From NCBI GenBank assembly GCA_023439305.1, contig JAEXOO010000035.1, forward strand, positions 124,001-188,000: 64,000 nucleotides of DNA, in the 5' to 3' direction. Below are positions 34,621 to 43,212 of the stretch, piece by piece (within the stretch, counting starts at the first letter, position 1; every line of letters starts with the position of its first letter). The notes under the pieces are model-generated. The model ran no database searches. It saw only the letters and a list, made by a program, of their open reading frames with translations, and had not been told where the DNA came from. The position numbers and the translations under genes are program-made. Source of the stretch: Pseudomonadota bacterium (GTDB lineage: Bacteria > Pseudomonadota > Gammaproteobacteria > Burkholderiales > Burkholderiaceae_B).

Positions 34621-36327
34621 ATGCAACAGTGGCTGACACGCTATACAGCCTTCTACGTGATCATTGCTTTGACGGTGCTGTCTCTGCTGCTGGCATTGAG
34701 CGCCAGTGCAGCTTGGTTGTGGGTCGCCATCCCGGGCATGGCGCTGTGCGTCCTGGGCCTGGTCGATGTGACCCAGACGCGTCATGCGATCCGGCGCAAC
34801 TACCCGATCATCGGCAATCTGCGTTTTCTGTTCGAGGCCATCCGCCCCGAAATTCGCCAGTATTTTCTGGAAAGCGACACCCAGCAACTGCCTTTTTCGC
34901 GCGCGGACCGCTCTCTGGTCTATCAGCGCGCCAAGCAGCAGGTGGACAAGCGCCCCTTCGGCACCCAGCAAGAGGTCTACGGCAACGGCTACGAGTGGAT
35001 CAACCACTCCATGGCCCCGACTCATATCACGGATCCCGAATTCCGCGTCTCGGTGGGCGGACCCGCCTGTACCCAGCCCTACTCCCTGTCCGTGCTGAAT
35101 ATCTCGGCCATGAGCTTCGGCGCGCTGTCGGCCAACGCCGTCCTGGCGCTGAACAAAGGCGCGCGCATGGGCAATTTTGCGCATGACACCGGCGAAGGCG
35201 GCATCAGCAGCTATCACCTGCGCCATGGCGGCGATCTGATCTGGAACATCGGTTCGGGTTACTTCGGCTGCCGCGACGAACAAGGGCGTTTTTCGCCCGA
35301 ACGCTTTGCCGAGCGCGCCACGCAGGATCACGTCAAGATGATCGAGATCAAGCTGTCGCAAGGCGCCAAGCCAGGCCATGGCGGCATCCTGCCCGGCGCC
35401 AAAGTCACGGCGGAAATCGCCCAGGCGCGCGGCGTGCCGATCGGCGTGGACTGCAACTCGCCCTCCAGCCACAGCGCCTTTTCCACGCCCGTGGAGCTGT
35501 TGCAGTTCGTGGCCCAGTTGCGCGAGTTGTCCGGCGGCAAACCGGTGGGCTTCAAGCTGTGCATAGGCCACCCCTGGGAATGGTTCGCCATCGCCAAAGC
35601 CATGCTCAAGACCGGCATTACGCCGGACTTCATTGTGGTGGACGGAGCGGAAGGCGGTACGGGCGCCGCCCCGGTGGAATTCGTCGACCATGTCGGCACC
35701 CCGCTGCGCGAGGCGCTGCGCCTGGTACACAACACGCTGGTGGGCATAGGACTGCGCGAACAGGTGCGTCTGGGCGCCTCGGGCAAGATCATCAGCGCGT
35801 TCGACATGGCGCGCATCATGGCGCTGGGTGCGGACTGGTGCAACAGCGCACGCGGCTTCATGTTCGCCGTGGGCTGTATTCAGGCCCAAGCCTGCCATAC
35901 CGACAAATGCCCGACCGGCGTGACCACCCAGGATCCGCTGCGCCAGAAAGCGCTGGTCGTGGACGACAAATCGCTGCGCGTGGCCAGCTTTCATACCAAC
36001 ACCTTGAAGGCGCTGGCCGAGCTGCTGTCCGCCGCCGGCCTGGAACACCCCGACCAACTGCGCCCGCACCACATAGCCCGACGCATCAGCAATGGCGAAG
36101 TACGCGTGATGTCGGCCCTGTTCCCCGACCTGCAAAAAGGCGAGCTGTTGCGCGCCCATTACCGCCAGACCATCTTCCGGGTAGGCTGGCCCATGGCCAA
36201 CCCCGACTCCTTCGAGCCGGCCTACAGCCTGAGCAAGGCCCTGTCCAGCCTGAATGACGAGGCCGACGCAGACGAGCCCCTGAAAAAGCAAGACGCCGCC
36301 GACAGTGCCGGCCAGGCCCTGGCCTGA
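34621..36327 (+). CDS. FMN-binding glutamate synthase family protein (membrane-anchored)
   Basis: This 568-aa protein starts at 34621, 5 bases after AGGAG. Two N-terminal transmembrane helices (residues 8-55) precede a GltB-like FMN/TIM-barrel domain. The domain has SAMSFGALSANAVLALNKGA, GEGGISSYHLRHGGDLIWNIGSGYFG, IKLSQGAKPGHGGILPGAKV, DGAEGGTGAAPVEF, and an iron-sulfur Cys cluster CIQAQACHTDKCPTGV. Glutamate synthase needs an amidotransferase domain, which is absent, so the protein is a stand-alone oxidoreductase. Its substrate is unknown, although related proteins methylate or oxidise amino acids in other contexts. Confidence 0.9.
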   Translation: MQQWLTRYTAFYVIIALTVLSLLLALSASAAWLWVAIPGMALCVLGLVDVTQTRHAIRRNYPIIGNLRFLFEAIRPEIRQYFLESDTQQLPFSRADRSLVYQRAKQQVDKRPFGTQQEVYGNGYEWINHSMAPTHITDPEFRVSVGGPACTQPYSLSVLNISAMSFGALSANAVLALNKGARMGNFAHDTGEGGISSYHLRHGGDLIWNIGSGYFGCRDEQGRFSPERFAERATQDHVKMIEIKLSQGAKPGHGGILPGAKVTAEIAQARGVPIGVDCNSPSSHSAFSTPVELLQFVAQLRELSGGKPVGFKLCIGHPWEWFAIAKAMLKTGITPDFIVVDGAEGGTGAAPVEFVDHVGTPLREALRLVHNTLVGIGLREQVRLGASGKIISAFDMARIMALGADWCNSARGFMFAVGCIQAQACHTDKCPTGVTTQDPLRQKALVVDDKSLRVASFHTNTLKALAELLSAAGLEHPDQLRPHHIARRISNGEVRVMSALFPDLQKGELLRAHYRQTIFRVGWPMANPDSFEPAYSLSKALSSLNDEADADEPLKKQDAADSAGQALA

Positions 36328-36353
36328 TCCAACTCGATGACGGCAGCCGCGAC

Positions 36354-36515
36354 TCAGCGCGACTGCCGCATCGACCCCACGCCCACATCCATCTCGCCAT
36401 AGACCTGCACGCCCGAACGCGACAAGGCTGGATCCACGCCGCTGTCACGCGCCGCGCAGGCGCTCAATCCGACCACCAGCAACATCAGGGCCACGGCCCG
36501 ACCGACTTGTTGCAT
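36354..36515 (-). CDS. Small lipoprotein, 53 aa, unrecognised
   Basis: Start at 36515 behind an excellent AAAGGAG site with 7-base spacing, stop at 36354. A signal with lipobox LSAC (Cys at residue 20) is followed by only 33 residues. Part of the mature sequence, SGVQVYGEMDVGVGSM, resembles the first beta-strand of Gram-negative porins. The signal, lipobox and ribosome site make it a real gene, though it is short. Divergent from the DUF2946 gene. Function unknown. Confidence 0.75.
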   Translation of the reverse strand: MQQVGRAVALMLLVVGLSACAARDSGVDPALSRSGVQVYGEMDVGVGSMRQSR

Positions 36516-36595
36516 ATCAACTCCTTTGCAATTGCAGGCACTGTGCCAGAAAATCCCGTAAAAGGGGTTTCCAACTGTACTAGAATGCAGAGATC

Positions 36596-37006
36596 ATGAT
36601 GAGGCACAGCGCACTTCTTGGACAGACACCAGGCCGCCGGCTCTTGCTGGTTCTGGCCTTGTGCGCCCTGCTGCTGCGCGGATTGATCCCCGCCGGCTAC
36701 ATGCCCGCCTCCAGCCCGGACTATGCCAGCGCCCTGACTTTTTGCGTTCAGGGCTCACCTGAACTGGCGCGCTGGGGCGGTCACGCTCCCGAACCTGACC
36801 CTGACAGCCATCTTGTCCATCCGGCCTGCCTGTTCGGCCAGGTCCAGGCCCAGGGCGCCCTGCCCCTGGCGACGCTGCCGGCCTGGATAACCATGGTCCT
36901 CCCGGCCCACACCTGGAACGCGCCTGCCCCTGCCGACGCTCCAGTACTGGCCCTGCCCGGGCCCGCCGTGGGCGCGCGCGCCCCACCCTCCCGCCTGCCG
37001 TCCTGA
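36596..37006 (+). CDS. DUF2946 family exported/membrane protein
   Basis: This 136-aa protein has an N-terminal hydrophobic stretch (LLLVLALCALLLRGLIPAGYMP) typical of DUF2946, then CVQGSPE, HLVHPACLFGQ and an Ala/Pro-rich tail. Two adjacent ATGs (36596, 36599) precede the Arg-rich start. DUF2946 proteins usually neighbour copper genes and TonB receptors. Here it leads directly into Sco and PCu(A)C genes, so a link to copper handling is inferred. The biochemical role is not known. Confidence 0.75.
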   Translation: MMRHSALLGQTPGRRLLLVLALCALLLRGLIPAGYMPASSPDYASALTFCVQGSPELARWGGHAPEPDPDSHLVHPACLFGQVQAQGALPLATLPAWITMVLPAHTWNAPAPADAPVLALPGPAVGARAPPSRLPS

Positions 37007-37062
37007 TCTTTTCTACGCGGCCCTGCGAGCCGCCCTACCTCTGAATCTAGCGGGATTTTCGT

Positions 37063-37689
37063 ATGAAGGCATCTCAACTTCGCCGCCGGCTGCTGTGCGG
37101 CCTGCTGGCTGCGCCCCTGGCGCTGACCCTGGCCGCCTGCAAGGACAAGACTCCTGCGCAGGCCGCCTTTACTCAACTGGAAGGCGTGAACCTGAGCAGC
37201 GCCGATTTCGCCAAGGACTTCAAGCTGAGCGACACCGAAGGACAGCGGCGCACCCTGGCCGACTACCGCGGCAAGATCGTGCTGATTTTCTTCGGCTTTA
37301 CCCAATGCCCCGATGTCTGCCCCACTGCGCTGACCCGCGCCGTGGAGATCAAGGAGCAATTGGGCCCGGACGGCGACAAGATTCAGGTCCTGTTCATTTC
37401 GGTGGATCCCGAGCGCGACAGCAATGAGCTGCTGCGGGCCTATATGCAGGCCTTCGACCCCGGTTTCGTCGCGCTGCGCCCGGCCGATGATGCAGAGCTT
37501 GCCCAGACCGCCAAAGACTTCAAGGTCTTCTACCAGAAAGTGCCCACTGGTTCGAGCTACACCATGGACCACAGCGCCCTGACCTACGTCTACGACACTA
37601 CGGGCAAGCTGCAGATCGCCCTGCGCCACACGCAGACCACCGAAGAAGCCGTGTCCGATCTGCGCCAGGTTCTGGCCCTGTCCCGCTGA
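37063..37689 (+). CDS. SCO1/SenC family copper chaperone lipoprotein
   Basis: This 208-aa protein has a lipobox LAAC at residue 26 and a thioredoxin fold with the copper-binding pair C82/C86 in FTQCPDVCPTAL and H170 in TMDHSAL. Sco proteins deliver copper to the CuA centre of cytochrome c oxidase on the periplasmic side. It lies between DUF2946 (56-base gap) and PCu(A)C (20-base gap), forming a short copper-delivery operon. Confidence 0.95.
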   Translation: MKASQLRRRLLCGLLAAPLALTLAACKDKTPAQAAFTQLEGVNLSSADFAKDFKLSDTEGQRRTLADYRGKIVLIFFGFTQCPDVCPTALTRAVEIKEQLGPDGDKIQVLFISVDPERDSNELLRAYMQAFDPGFVALRPADDAELAQTAKDFKVFYQKVPTGSSYTMDHSALTYVYDTTGKLQIALRHTQTTEEAVSDLRQVLALSR

Positions 37690-37709
37690 CCCAATAAGGA
37701 TTTCCAATC

Positions 37710-38189
37710 ATGCAACGTACATTTTCCTCCCTACTTGGTCTGACCTTGCTGGGCGCCGCCAGCCTGGCTCACGCCGACGTCACCGTCACCGACCCCTGGG
37801 TGCGCGGCACGGTTGCCGGGCAACAGGCCACCGGCGCCTTCATGCAATTGCAGTCGTCCGACCAGGCCCGCCTGATCGGCGTGCGCAGCTCCCTGACACC
37901 CAATGCCGAAGTGCACGAAATGGCCATGGAAAACGAAGTCATGCGCATGCGCCACATCGAGCACGTGGAGCTGCCGGCCGGCCAGACCGTCCAGCTCAAA
38001 CCGGGCGGTTATCACATCATGCTGATGGGACTGGACAAACAGCTTCCTGAGGGCGCAACCGTGGACCTGACCCTGATCGTGGAAAATGCCGCCGGCCAGA
38101 AAGAAGAAATCCCCGTCCAGGCCCCCGTGCGCGCGCTCAATGCCAAGGCGGGCGGCGGGCATGGCCAACATGGCGGCCATGGCCACTAA
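37710..38189 (+). CDS. Periplasmic copper chaperone PCu(A)C
   Basis: This 159-aa protein has a signal peptide cut near HADV and the exact copper motif H(X10)M(X21)HXM: H69, M80, H102, M104. The C-terminus adds a His-rich tail (GGGHGQHGGHGH) that may bind extra metal. The family transfers Cu(I) to Sco and to the CuA site of cytochrome oxidase. Last gene of the DUF2946-Sco-PCu(A)C run. Confidence 0.93.
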   Translation: MQRTFSSLLGLTLLGAASLAHADVTVTDPWVRGTVAGQQATGAFMQLQSSDQARLIGVRSSLTPNAEVHEMAMENEVMRMRHIEHVELPAGQTVQLKPGGYHIMLMGLDKQLPEGATVDLTLIVENAAGQKEEIPVQAPVRALNAKAGGGHGQHGGHGH

Positions 38190-38220
38190 AACCTGGATAC
38201 ACATTACGGGTTTTCCTCAG

Positions 38221-38250
38221 TTGTCAGAAAAAGTCTGACGGGCGTACAGT
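38221..38250 (+). promoter_or_regulatory. Promoter of the candidate small RNA
   Basis: TTGTCA (38221-38226) and TACAGT (38245-38250) are 18 bases apart, matching the sigma-70 consensus at 5/6 and 4/6. The start of transcription would be near 38257. The next coding start (38491) lies beyond a terminator, so this promoter is not obviously serving a protein gene. Confidence 0.5.
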
Positions 38251-38256
38251 GAAGTC

Positions 38257-38376
38257 ACTGACCCAGCGTCAGTCCGCTGCCTTAAAACCGCAGCTTTCCC
38301 CAACTGTCATCATGGCAGTTAACCGCCGCAAAAGCGGCAAAGAGGCCCTACCGCAACGGTAGGGCCTTCGTGTTTT
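38257..38376 (+). ncRNA. Candidate structured small RNA (five consecutive hairpins and terminator)
   Basis: From the predicted start the ~120-nt transcript shows successive stems: CTGAC/GTCAG (38258-38272), GCTGC/GCAGC (38276-38294), AACTGTC/GGCAGTT (38302-38320), GCCGC/GCGGC (38325-38338), and the terminator stem GGCCCTACCG/CGGTAGGGCC (38344-38366). I do not recognise the family. It could instead be 3' UTR of the copper genes, but the promoter and the end-to-end stems favour an RNA gene. Confidence 0.55.
38344..38376 (+). terminator. Rho-independent terminator
   Basis: A perfect 10-bp stem (38344-38353 with 38357-38366, 3-base loop) is followed by TTCGTGTTTT. It would end the candidate RNA or read-through from the PCu(A)C gene. 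Confidence 0.85.
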
Positions 38377-38490
38377 GGGGCCTTAACAAGCACTGACATT
38401 TCTGAGTGGCTTGCGCTGCCCGCCTGGATTATGCTGGGACCACGCCGCCATCCGGACGGCGTTTATTTCTGTCCCTTGGGGAGACACTCC

Positions 38491-38820
38491 ATGAAACTGG
38501 CCCTGACTTTCGCTGCCGCCGCAAGCTCGCTGTTTCTACTGGCCGGCCCGGCCCTGGCAGCCCCAGCGGCGGACACCGCCAAACCCCTGACCGCCCAACA
38601 GCAGCGCATGAGCACCTGCAACGCCAACGCCAAGGAACTGTCGGGCGATACGCGCAAGGACTTCATGAGCCGCTGCCTGAAAGGCGAAATCACTCAGCCT
38701 GAAAAAGAGCTGTCGTCCTCCCAGCAACGCATGCGCGACTGCAATGCCCAGGCCGGCACCAAGGCCCTGAAAGGCGACGAGCGCAAAGCCTTCATGAGCA
38801 CCTGTCTGAAAGGCCAATAG
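38491..38820 (+). CDS. PsiF-repeat family periplasmic protein
   Basis: This 109-aa protein starts at 38491 behind GGGGAGA. A signal peptide (cut near ALAAP) is followed by two PsiF repeats, each with a QRMxxCNAxA start and a KxFMSxCLKG end. PsiF was named as a phosphate-starvation-induced protein in E. coli; its function is unknown. Each repeat keeps two Cys residues (CNA...CLKG) that could form a disulfide. Monocistronic, after the candidate RNA terminator. Confidence 0.9.
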   Translation: MKLALTFAAAASSLFLLAGPALAAPAADTAKPLTAQQQRMSTCNANAKELSGDTRKDFMSRCLKGEITQPEKELSSSQQRMRDCNAQAGTKALKGDERKAFMSTCLKGQ

Positions 38821-38843
38821 GCCAGCCTGTCCTTGGCGATCAA

Positions 38844-39422
38844 TCAAAGGGATATTTTCGTTCCCAGCACGGCCAGGAACTGCGCCATCCATTGCGGATG
38901 GGCAGGCCAGGCCGGCGCAGTCACCAACTTGCCGTCGGTCACGGCCTGATCCACCGGGATGTCGGCGTAACGTCCGCCTGCCAGCTCCACATCAGGCCGG
39001 CAGGCCGGATAGGCGGAACATTCGCGCCCCTTCAAGACACCCGCTGCGGCCAGCAACTGGGCGCCGTGGCACACCGCAGCCACCGGTTTATCGGCCTGGA
39101 AGAAATGACGCACGATCTCGATCACGCGCGGATTCAGACGCAGATATTCCGGACCGCGGCCCCCTGGAATGACCAAGGCGTCGTAATCGTGCTCGCGCAC
39201 GGCCGCAAAATCGGCATTCAGGCGGAAGTTATGGCCGCGCTTTTCCGAATAGGTTTGATCGCCTTCAAAGTCGTGAATGGCAGTGGCGATGGTGTCGCCG
39301 GCCTTTTTGTCCGGGCAGACCGCATCGACCTGATGCCCTACGGCCAGCAAGGTCTGGAACGGCACCATGGTTTCGTAATCTTCACAATAATCACCGCAGA
39401 TCATCAGGATCTTCTTGCTCAT
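38844..39422 (-). CDS. DJ-1/PfpI family protein
   Basis: This 192-aa protein starts at the ATG at 39422, 5 bases after AAGGAG (a GTG at 39425 is in frame). It has the nucleophile elbow AAVCHGAQLLAAAG with the reactive Cys, and LVIPGGRGPEYLRLNP. Family members include proteases, glyoxalases and chaperones; a specific activity cannot be assigned. The C-terminal TAPAWPAHPQWMAQFLAVLG is normal for the DJ-1/PfpI core. Divergent from the 679-aa membrane protein gene. Confidence 0.9.
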   Translation of the reverse strand: MSKKILMICGDYCEDYETMVPFQTLLAVGHQVDAVCPDKKAGDTIATAIHDFEGDQTYSEKRGHNFRLNADFAAVREHDYDALVIPGGRGPEYLRLNPRVIEIVRHFFQADKPVAAVCHGAQLLAAAGVLKGRECSAYPACRPDVELAGGRYADIPVDQAVTDGKLVTAPAWPAHPQWMAQFLAVLGTKISL

Positions 39423-39650
39423 CACTGCTCCTTGACTCGGGACATGCGCTTTCGCTTTGGCGGGGAAAGAAACCGCGCTCCGGCCTGACCGGCAAGCGAT
39501 TCATGATGGCCCAGGCCGATGACAGGCGCAAGGCAATCCACAGAACAGACGCCAATTGAAAATAAGCGTAACAAAGGCCGACAAAGTCCTTTACTATCAC
39601 GCTTTACGTCCTGTCTGACCGTCTACCCCACTACGAAACGACACCCCACC

Positions 39651-41690
39651 ATGAATCTAAAAAAAGAAAGCCTGGGTCGGGATTTCCTGATTTTTGCCCT
39701 CATCACCACGCTGTTCACGCTGGGCGTGGCCGTTTTCCTGTACCGCTACTTCCCCGACTTCTATCGCTGGCTGGGGTCGCGCAATTTTGTTCAAGGCGAA
39801 CAAGAAGGCGTATTTGACCTGCAGTCCTATACCGGGGTCATGCAGATTGTGCTGGGCATGCCCATCGCCCTAGCCGGTTCAGTCTATGCCATCTATCTGG
39901 CGCGCCAGAGCATGAATCTGTCCCGGCTCAGCCATGAGCAGACCCAGGCCCTGAACCGCAACGAACTCAGCAATCAATACAAAGAAAAACTCGCCGGCGC
40001 CTCTCATGCTTTCCATGAACTGGCACTGACCTTGCGCGACCTGAACCTGGGTTCGCTGGCCGTCTACGGCATGGCCAGCAAAGCCATCAACTTCAGCGCC
40101 AGCATGTGGGGCGCAGGCCCCGAAGGCAGCCGCGAATCGCTGGCGGCGGCCAGTCAGCAGCTCTGCCAGACGCTGGAGCGCCTTCGCGCCGCACTGGAAG
40201 TGATCTACGCCGACCCTGCCCTGCGCCAGTTGCTGGAAGCCAAACTGCGCGACGGCAGCCTGATCCATACCATCGATCAGGTCTGGCTCAAGAACAGCGA
40301 CCGGGAGGATCTGCCGCTGCTCAATGCCGTGCTGTCCAGCGACTACCTGGCCATTTCCGACCACCTGGCTCAGCGCGCCCGCAGCCTGCACGGCCAGGAA
40401 CTGATCATGGCGGCGCTGGAAGCGCTGGCCGGCATTGCGCTGCGCTGGTCCCTGTCGGAGCAGTATCGCAACCAGAGTCCGCAACTCATCAAGCACCTGC
40501 TGGATACAGAAATCAACGACGGCGCTGAAGTCGCCGACAATTACGCCGAAGAGTTCGGTCTGCGCTTTCTGGGCGTGGTGCTGCTCAAGCACTCGCGCCG
40601 CATCCGCCTGAACTCCCCCCTGCCCCACGAATGGCGCATCGACCTGGGCACCGCCGCTTTTGTGGACCTGATCCAGGCCTTGCCCAGCCGCGAGGAAATC
40701 AAGCGTTGCGTGGACCAGCAAGAGCGCCAGTTGATCCACGACTTGCGCATGTTGGACGTCGATACCGACGCCTACATCGACCTGGTCACCGAGCCGACGC
40801 GCTCCTTTTCATCCGTGCTGCAATACCATGTCCGCCAGCTGCGGGACGTGTTCCAGTCGCACAGCCATCGCATGGGCCTGATCCGTCCCGATTCGCAGGG
40901 AGAGCCGCTGAATCAACTGGCGCGTACCGCCAGCCAGATCGCAGGCGGGCAGAGCCTGTCCCAGGACTCCATCAACAACAAAGTCATTCAGCTGGCCATT
41001 CGCAACATCATGGAGATGCGCGACTCGGGGGTGCTCACGCCGCATCAAGTGCGCCCCGCCGTGCAGGCGCTGGCGCGCGCCCATACCGAACCCCTGGAGC
41101 TTTTTGTGCTGGAGCCGGACCTGCTGGCCGTGCTGGGTTCCGCGCTGTCGCCCTCCCTGACCATGGAGTTGCTGGCGCAATTGGCCGAGCTGCCGATGCA
41201 CGAAGAACAGGCCGCCGCCCGCGCCCAACTGATGCTGCAATTGGCTGCGCTGCTGGCGGACCAAGGACAATCAGAGGCCGCCGCCCAGACCTTCGACGCA
41301 GGCTCGGAACTGTTGGGCACCTTGTTCAAACAGCACCTGTCGCTGCTCAAGAACTACTACATCGATGCCAAAGACGCCCCCACGCATGTGTCTCAGCTTC
41401 TGTTCTCCATCACCTTGCGCAACGTAGTCTGGGGCCATCCCCTGCGCGTCCTGCTGGAAGGCGAGCCGCTACGCGCCCGCATGCTGTATGCCACCGATGC
41501 GGTGCTGCCCATCATTTACCAACGCTTCCATGAACTGAACCAACTGGATTGGTCGCCCTCGCTTCATACCTGGGACGGCATCCCGCAAGCCGAACACCTT
41601 CAGCGCTGGCGCCATGCCTTGCAGACCTGGCTGCTCAAAGGCCAGGCCAACGAGGAAGGCACCATCGAAGTGGATCTGGCCTCTGCCTGA
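39651..41690 (+). CDS. Unrecognised 679-aa membrane-anchored protein
   Basis: Two N-terminal hydrophobic segments (about residues 12-32 and 65-84) are followed by a soluble region of nearly 600 residues, mostly helical and rich in Leu, Ala, Gln and Arg. The soluble part looks alpha-solenoid-like (for example LMLQLAALLADQGQSEAAAQTFDAGSELLG, a TPR-like pair), but no repeat is clear enough to name. ATG at 39651 is chosen over an upstream in-frame ATG at 39519 because the extension is not protein-like. Monocistronic, 85 bases before the HdeD-like gene. I do not recognise the family. Confidence 0.75.
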   Translation: MNLKKESLGRDFLIFALITTLFTLGVAVFLYRYFPDFYRWLGSRNFVQGEQEGVFDLQSYTGVMQIVLGMPIALAGSVYAIYLARQSMNLSRLSHEQTQALNRNELSNQYKEKLAGASHAFHELALTLRDLNLGSLAVYGMASKAINFSASMWGAGPEGSRESLAAASQQLCQTLERLRAALEVIYADPALRQLLEAKLRDGSLIHTIDQVWLKNSDREDLPLLNAVLSSDYLAISDHLAQRARSLHGQELIMAALEALAGIALRWSLSEQYRNQSPQLIKHLLDTEINDGAEVADNYAEEFGLRFLGVVLLKHSRRIRLNSPLPHEWRIDLGTAAFVDLIQALPSREEIKRCVDQQERQLIHDLRMLDVDTDAYIDLVTEPTRSFSSVLQYHVRQLRDVFQSHSHRMGLIRPDSQGEPLNQLARTASQIAGGQSLSQDSINNKVIQLAIRNIMEMRDSGVLTPHQVRPAVQALARAHTEPLELFVLEPDLLAVLGSALSPSLTMELLAQLAELPMHEEQAAARAQLMLQLAALLADQGQSEAAAQTFDAGSELLGTLFKQHLSLLKNYYIDAKDAPTHVSQLLFSITLRNVVWGHPLRVLLEGEPLRARMLYATDAVLPIIYQRFHELNQLDWSPSLHTWDGIPQAEHLQRWRHALQTWLLKGQANEEGTIEVDLASA

Positions 41691-41774
41691 CAGTCGTGCC
41701 TGCGCTAGGCCGGCCACGCAGACTGGAGTACAGTAGGGAAGTCATGTTTTGTTTCCACTTCAAGGAGCACGCAT

Positions 41775-42341
41775 ATGGCCCTCGCCCCTCAAGATCGCAA
41801 CCCTTCTGAACTACTGCGTCAGTTCCCCCTTAAGCCCGGCTGGCTGATAGGACTGGGCATCGCGCTGATTATCCTGGGCCTGGTCGCCTTGGGCTATGTC
41901 GTTGGCGCCACCGTTGCCAGCGTCGTTTACGTCGGCGTGCTCATGGCCATCGGCGGGGTGTTGCAACTGATCCACGCCTGGAGCACCAAAGGCTGGAAGA
42001 GTTTTCTGCTCTGGAGCCTGAGCGGCGTGCTGTATCTGCTGGCGGGTATCGTCGCCATCAGCAACCCCCTGGTGGGCGCCACCATCCTGACGCTGCTGTT
42101 CGGCGCCTTCCTGATCGCCTCGGGCGCCTTTCGCCTGTGGATGTGGTTTCAGAACCGTGCACAGCCCGGCGGCGGCTGGCTGGCTTTTTCGGGCTTGATC
42201 ACCCTGGCCGCAGGCCTGATCATCGCCGCCGGCTGGCCCGGCAACAGCATCTGGGTGCTGGGCCTGATTCTGGGCATCGATCTGCTGACCCAAGGCTGGG
42301 CCATCCTGCTGCTGGGCATGGCCGTCAAGCGCGCCGGATAA
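41775..42341 (+). CDS. HdeD family (DUF308) membrane protein
   Basis: This 188-aa protein has six transmembrane helices arranged as pairs, with the family's repeated pattern: GLGIALIILGLVALGYVVGAT near residue 27, LSGVLYLLAGIVAISNPLVGATILTLLFGAFLIASGAFRL near 80-120, and LITLAAGLIIAAGWPGNSIWVLGLILG near 140. HdeD is linked to acid resistance in E. coli; other members are uncharacterised. AAGGAGCACGCAT precedes the ATG. Convergent with the phosphoesterase gene across a strong hairpin. Confidence 0.88.
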   Translation: MALAPQDRNPSELLRQFPLKPGWLIGLGIALIILGLVALGYVVGATVASVVYVGVLMAIGGVLQLIHAWSTKGWKSFLLWSLSGVLYLLAGIVAISNPLVGATILTLLFGAFLIASGAFRLWMWFQNRAQPGGGWLAFSGLITLAAGLIIAAGWPGNSIWVLGLILGIDLLTQGWAILLLGMAVKRAG

Positions 42342-42381
42342 AGGGAAGCGGCTTTTATTTCCCGAAAGGCCCGCATCAGCG

Positions 42382-42416
42382 GGGTCGCCCCCGGGCTTGC
42401 GGCCCGGAGGCGATCC
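42382..42416. terminator. Hairpin between the convergent HdeD and phosphoesterase genes
   Basis: GGGTCGCC (42382-42389) pairs with GGCGATCC (42409-42416) and CCGGGC (42391-42396) with GCCCGG (42402-42407), with a symmetric C/A mismatch and a 5-base loop. No U-run on either side. Likely a barrier between convergent transcripts. Confidence 0.55.
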
Positions 42417-42444
42417 AAAGCCTTTTGCGGACCAACCATGCTCT

Positions 42445-43212
42445 TCAGTCGACGATTACCGTGAAATACGGGTCGAACCGGCTGTTCTCACTTACTCCAT
42501 CCCGAGTGTAGCCGCGCGGATTGCACACCACCCGCGTGTCTTGCACGAGGTAGTCAAAGCTGTCATGCAAATGCCCGTGAATCCATAATGACGCGCCGCC
42601 TTCAATCAGGAGCGACTCTGCGTCCGAGACAAAATTCACGTTCAACGGCGAACCCCTAAAACGCACCGGCACACTTTGCAGCGAAGGGGCATGGTGCGTC
42701 ACCACAACGGTCGGACCTGAAAAATCCGCAGTCAGCTCTTGCCTTAGCCACTGCGTATTACGGGCAAAAAGGGTAATGCAATCCTGCGGCATAAGAAACC
42801 GTCCAGGATCGTCTGGGTTTGCACGTATGCGGCTGAAATCCCGGTTGAACTGCATGGACTGCGTGATCGCCGCCTGTTGCGCCGCACCCGGACCCGCAGC
42901 CAGGAAGTCAGTCCACAAGGTGCTGCCAAGAAAACGTATACCGTCCAGCACCAGGCGCTCATTATCAAGCACATGCACCTGCGTGCCATCTGCCAATTGC
43001 TTCAGATGCTGCACCGTTTCCTGCAGGCTGGAGCCGTAAAACTCGTGGTTGCCGGGTATCAGTATCACTGGTTTGCCAAAGCCCTGCGCCCAGGCGATGG
43101 CGTCTGGAGGTCGGGCAATGTCGCCCGCCAGGATCACGACATCCGCATCGGTAGAGGGCGGATCCAAGGGATGGGTGCTCAGATGCAGATCGGAGAGAAT
43201 ATGCAGTTTCAT
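42445..43212 (-). CDS. Calcineurin-like metallophosphoesterase
   Basis: This 255-aa protein has all dinuclear-metal motifs: SDLHLS (DxH) near residue 7, VVILAGDIA, IPGNHEFYG, VVTHHAPS and HGHLHDSFDY (GHxH). The substrate may be a nucleotide, phosphoester or phospholipid; it is not clear from sequence. Its ATG overlaps the stop of the patatin gene (ATGA, 43209-43212), so the two proteins are probably made in step and may act on the same lipid (inference). Confidence 0.9.
   Translation of the reverse strand: MKLHILSDLHLSTHPLDPPSTDADVVILAGDIARPPDAIAWAQGFGKPVILIPGNHEFYGSSLQETVQHLKQLADGTQVHVLDNERLVLDGIRFLGSTLWTDFLAAGPGAAQQAAITQSMQFNRDFSRIRANPDDPGRFLMPQDCITLFARNTQWLRQELTADFSGPTVVVTHHAPSLQSVPVRFRGSPLNVNFVSDAESLLIEGGASLWIHGHLHDSFDYLVQDTRVVCNPRGYTRDGVSENSRFDPYFTVIVD

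Noticed and set aside
34570..36291. 573-codon minus-strand frame opposite the FMN glutamate-synthase-like gene
   Set aside because: No motif and no ribosome site; the plus-strand gene has full family signatures.
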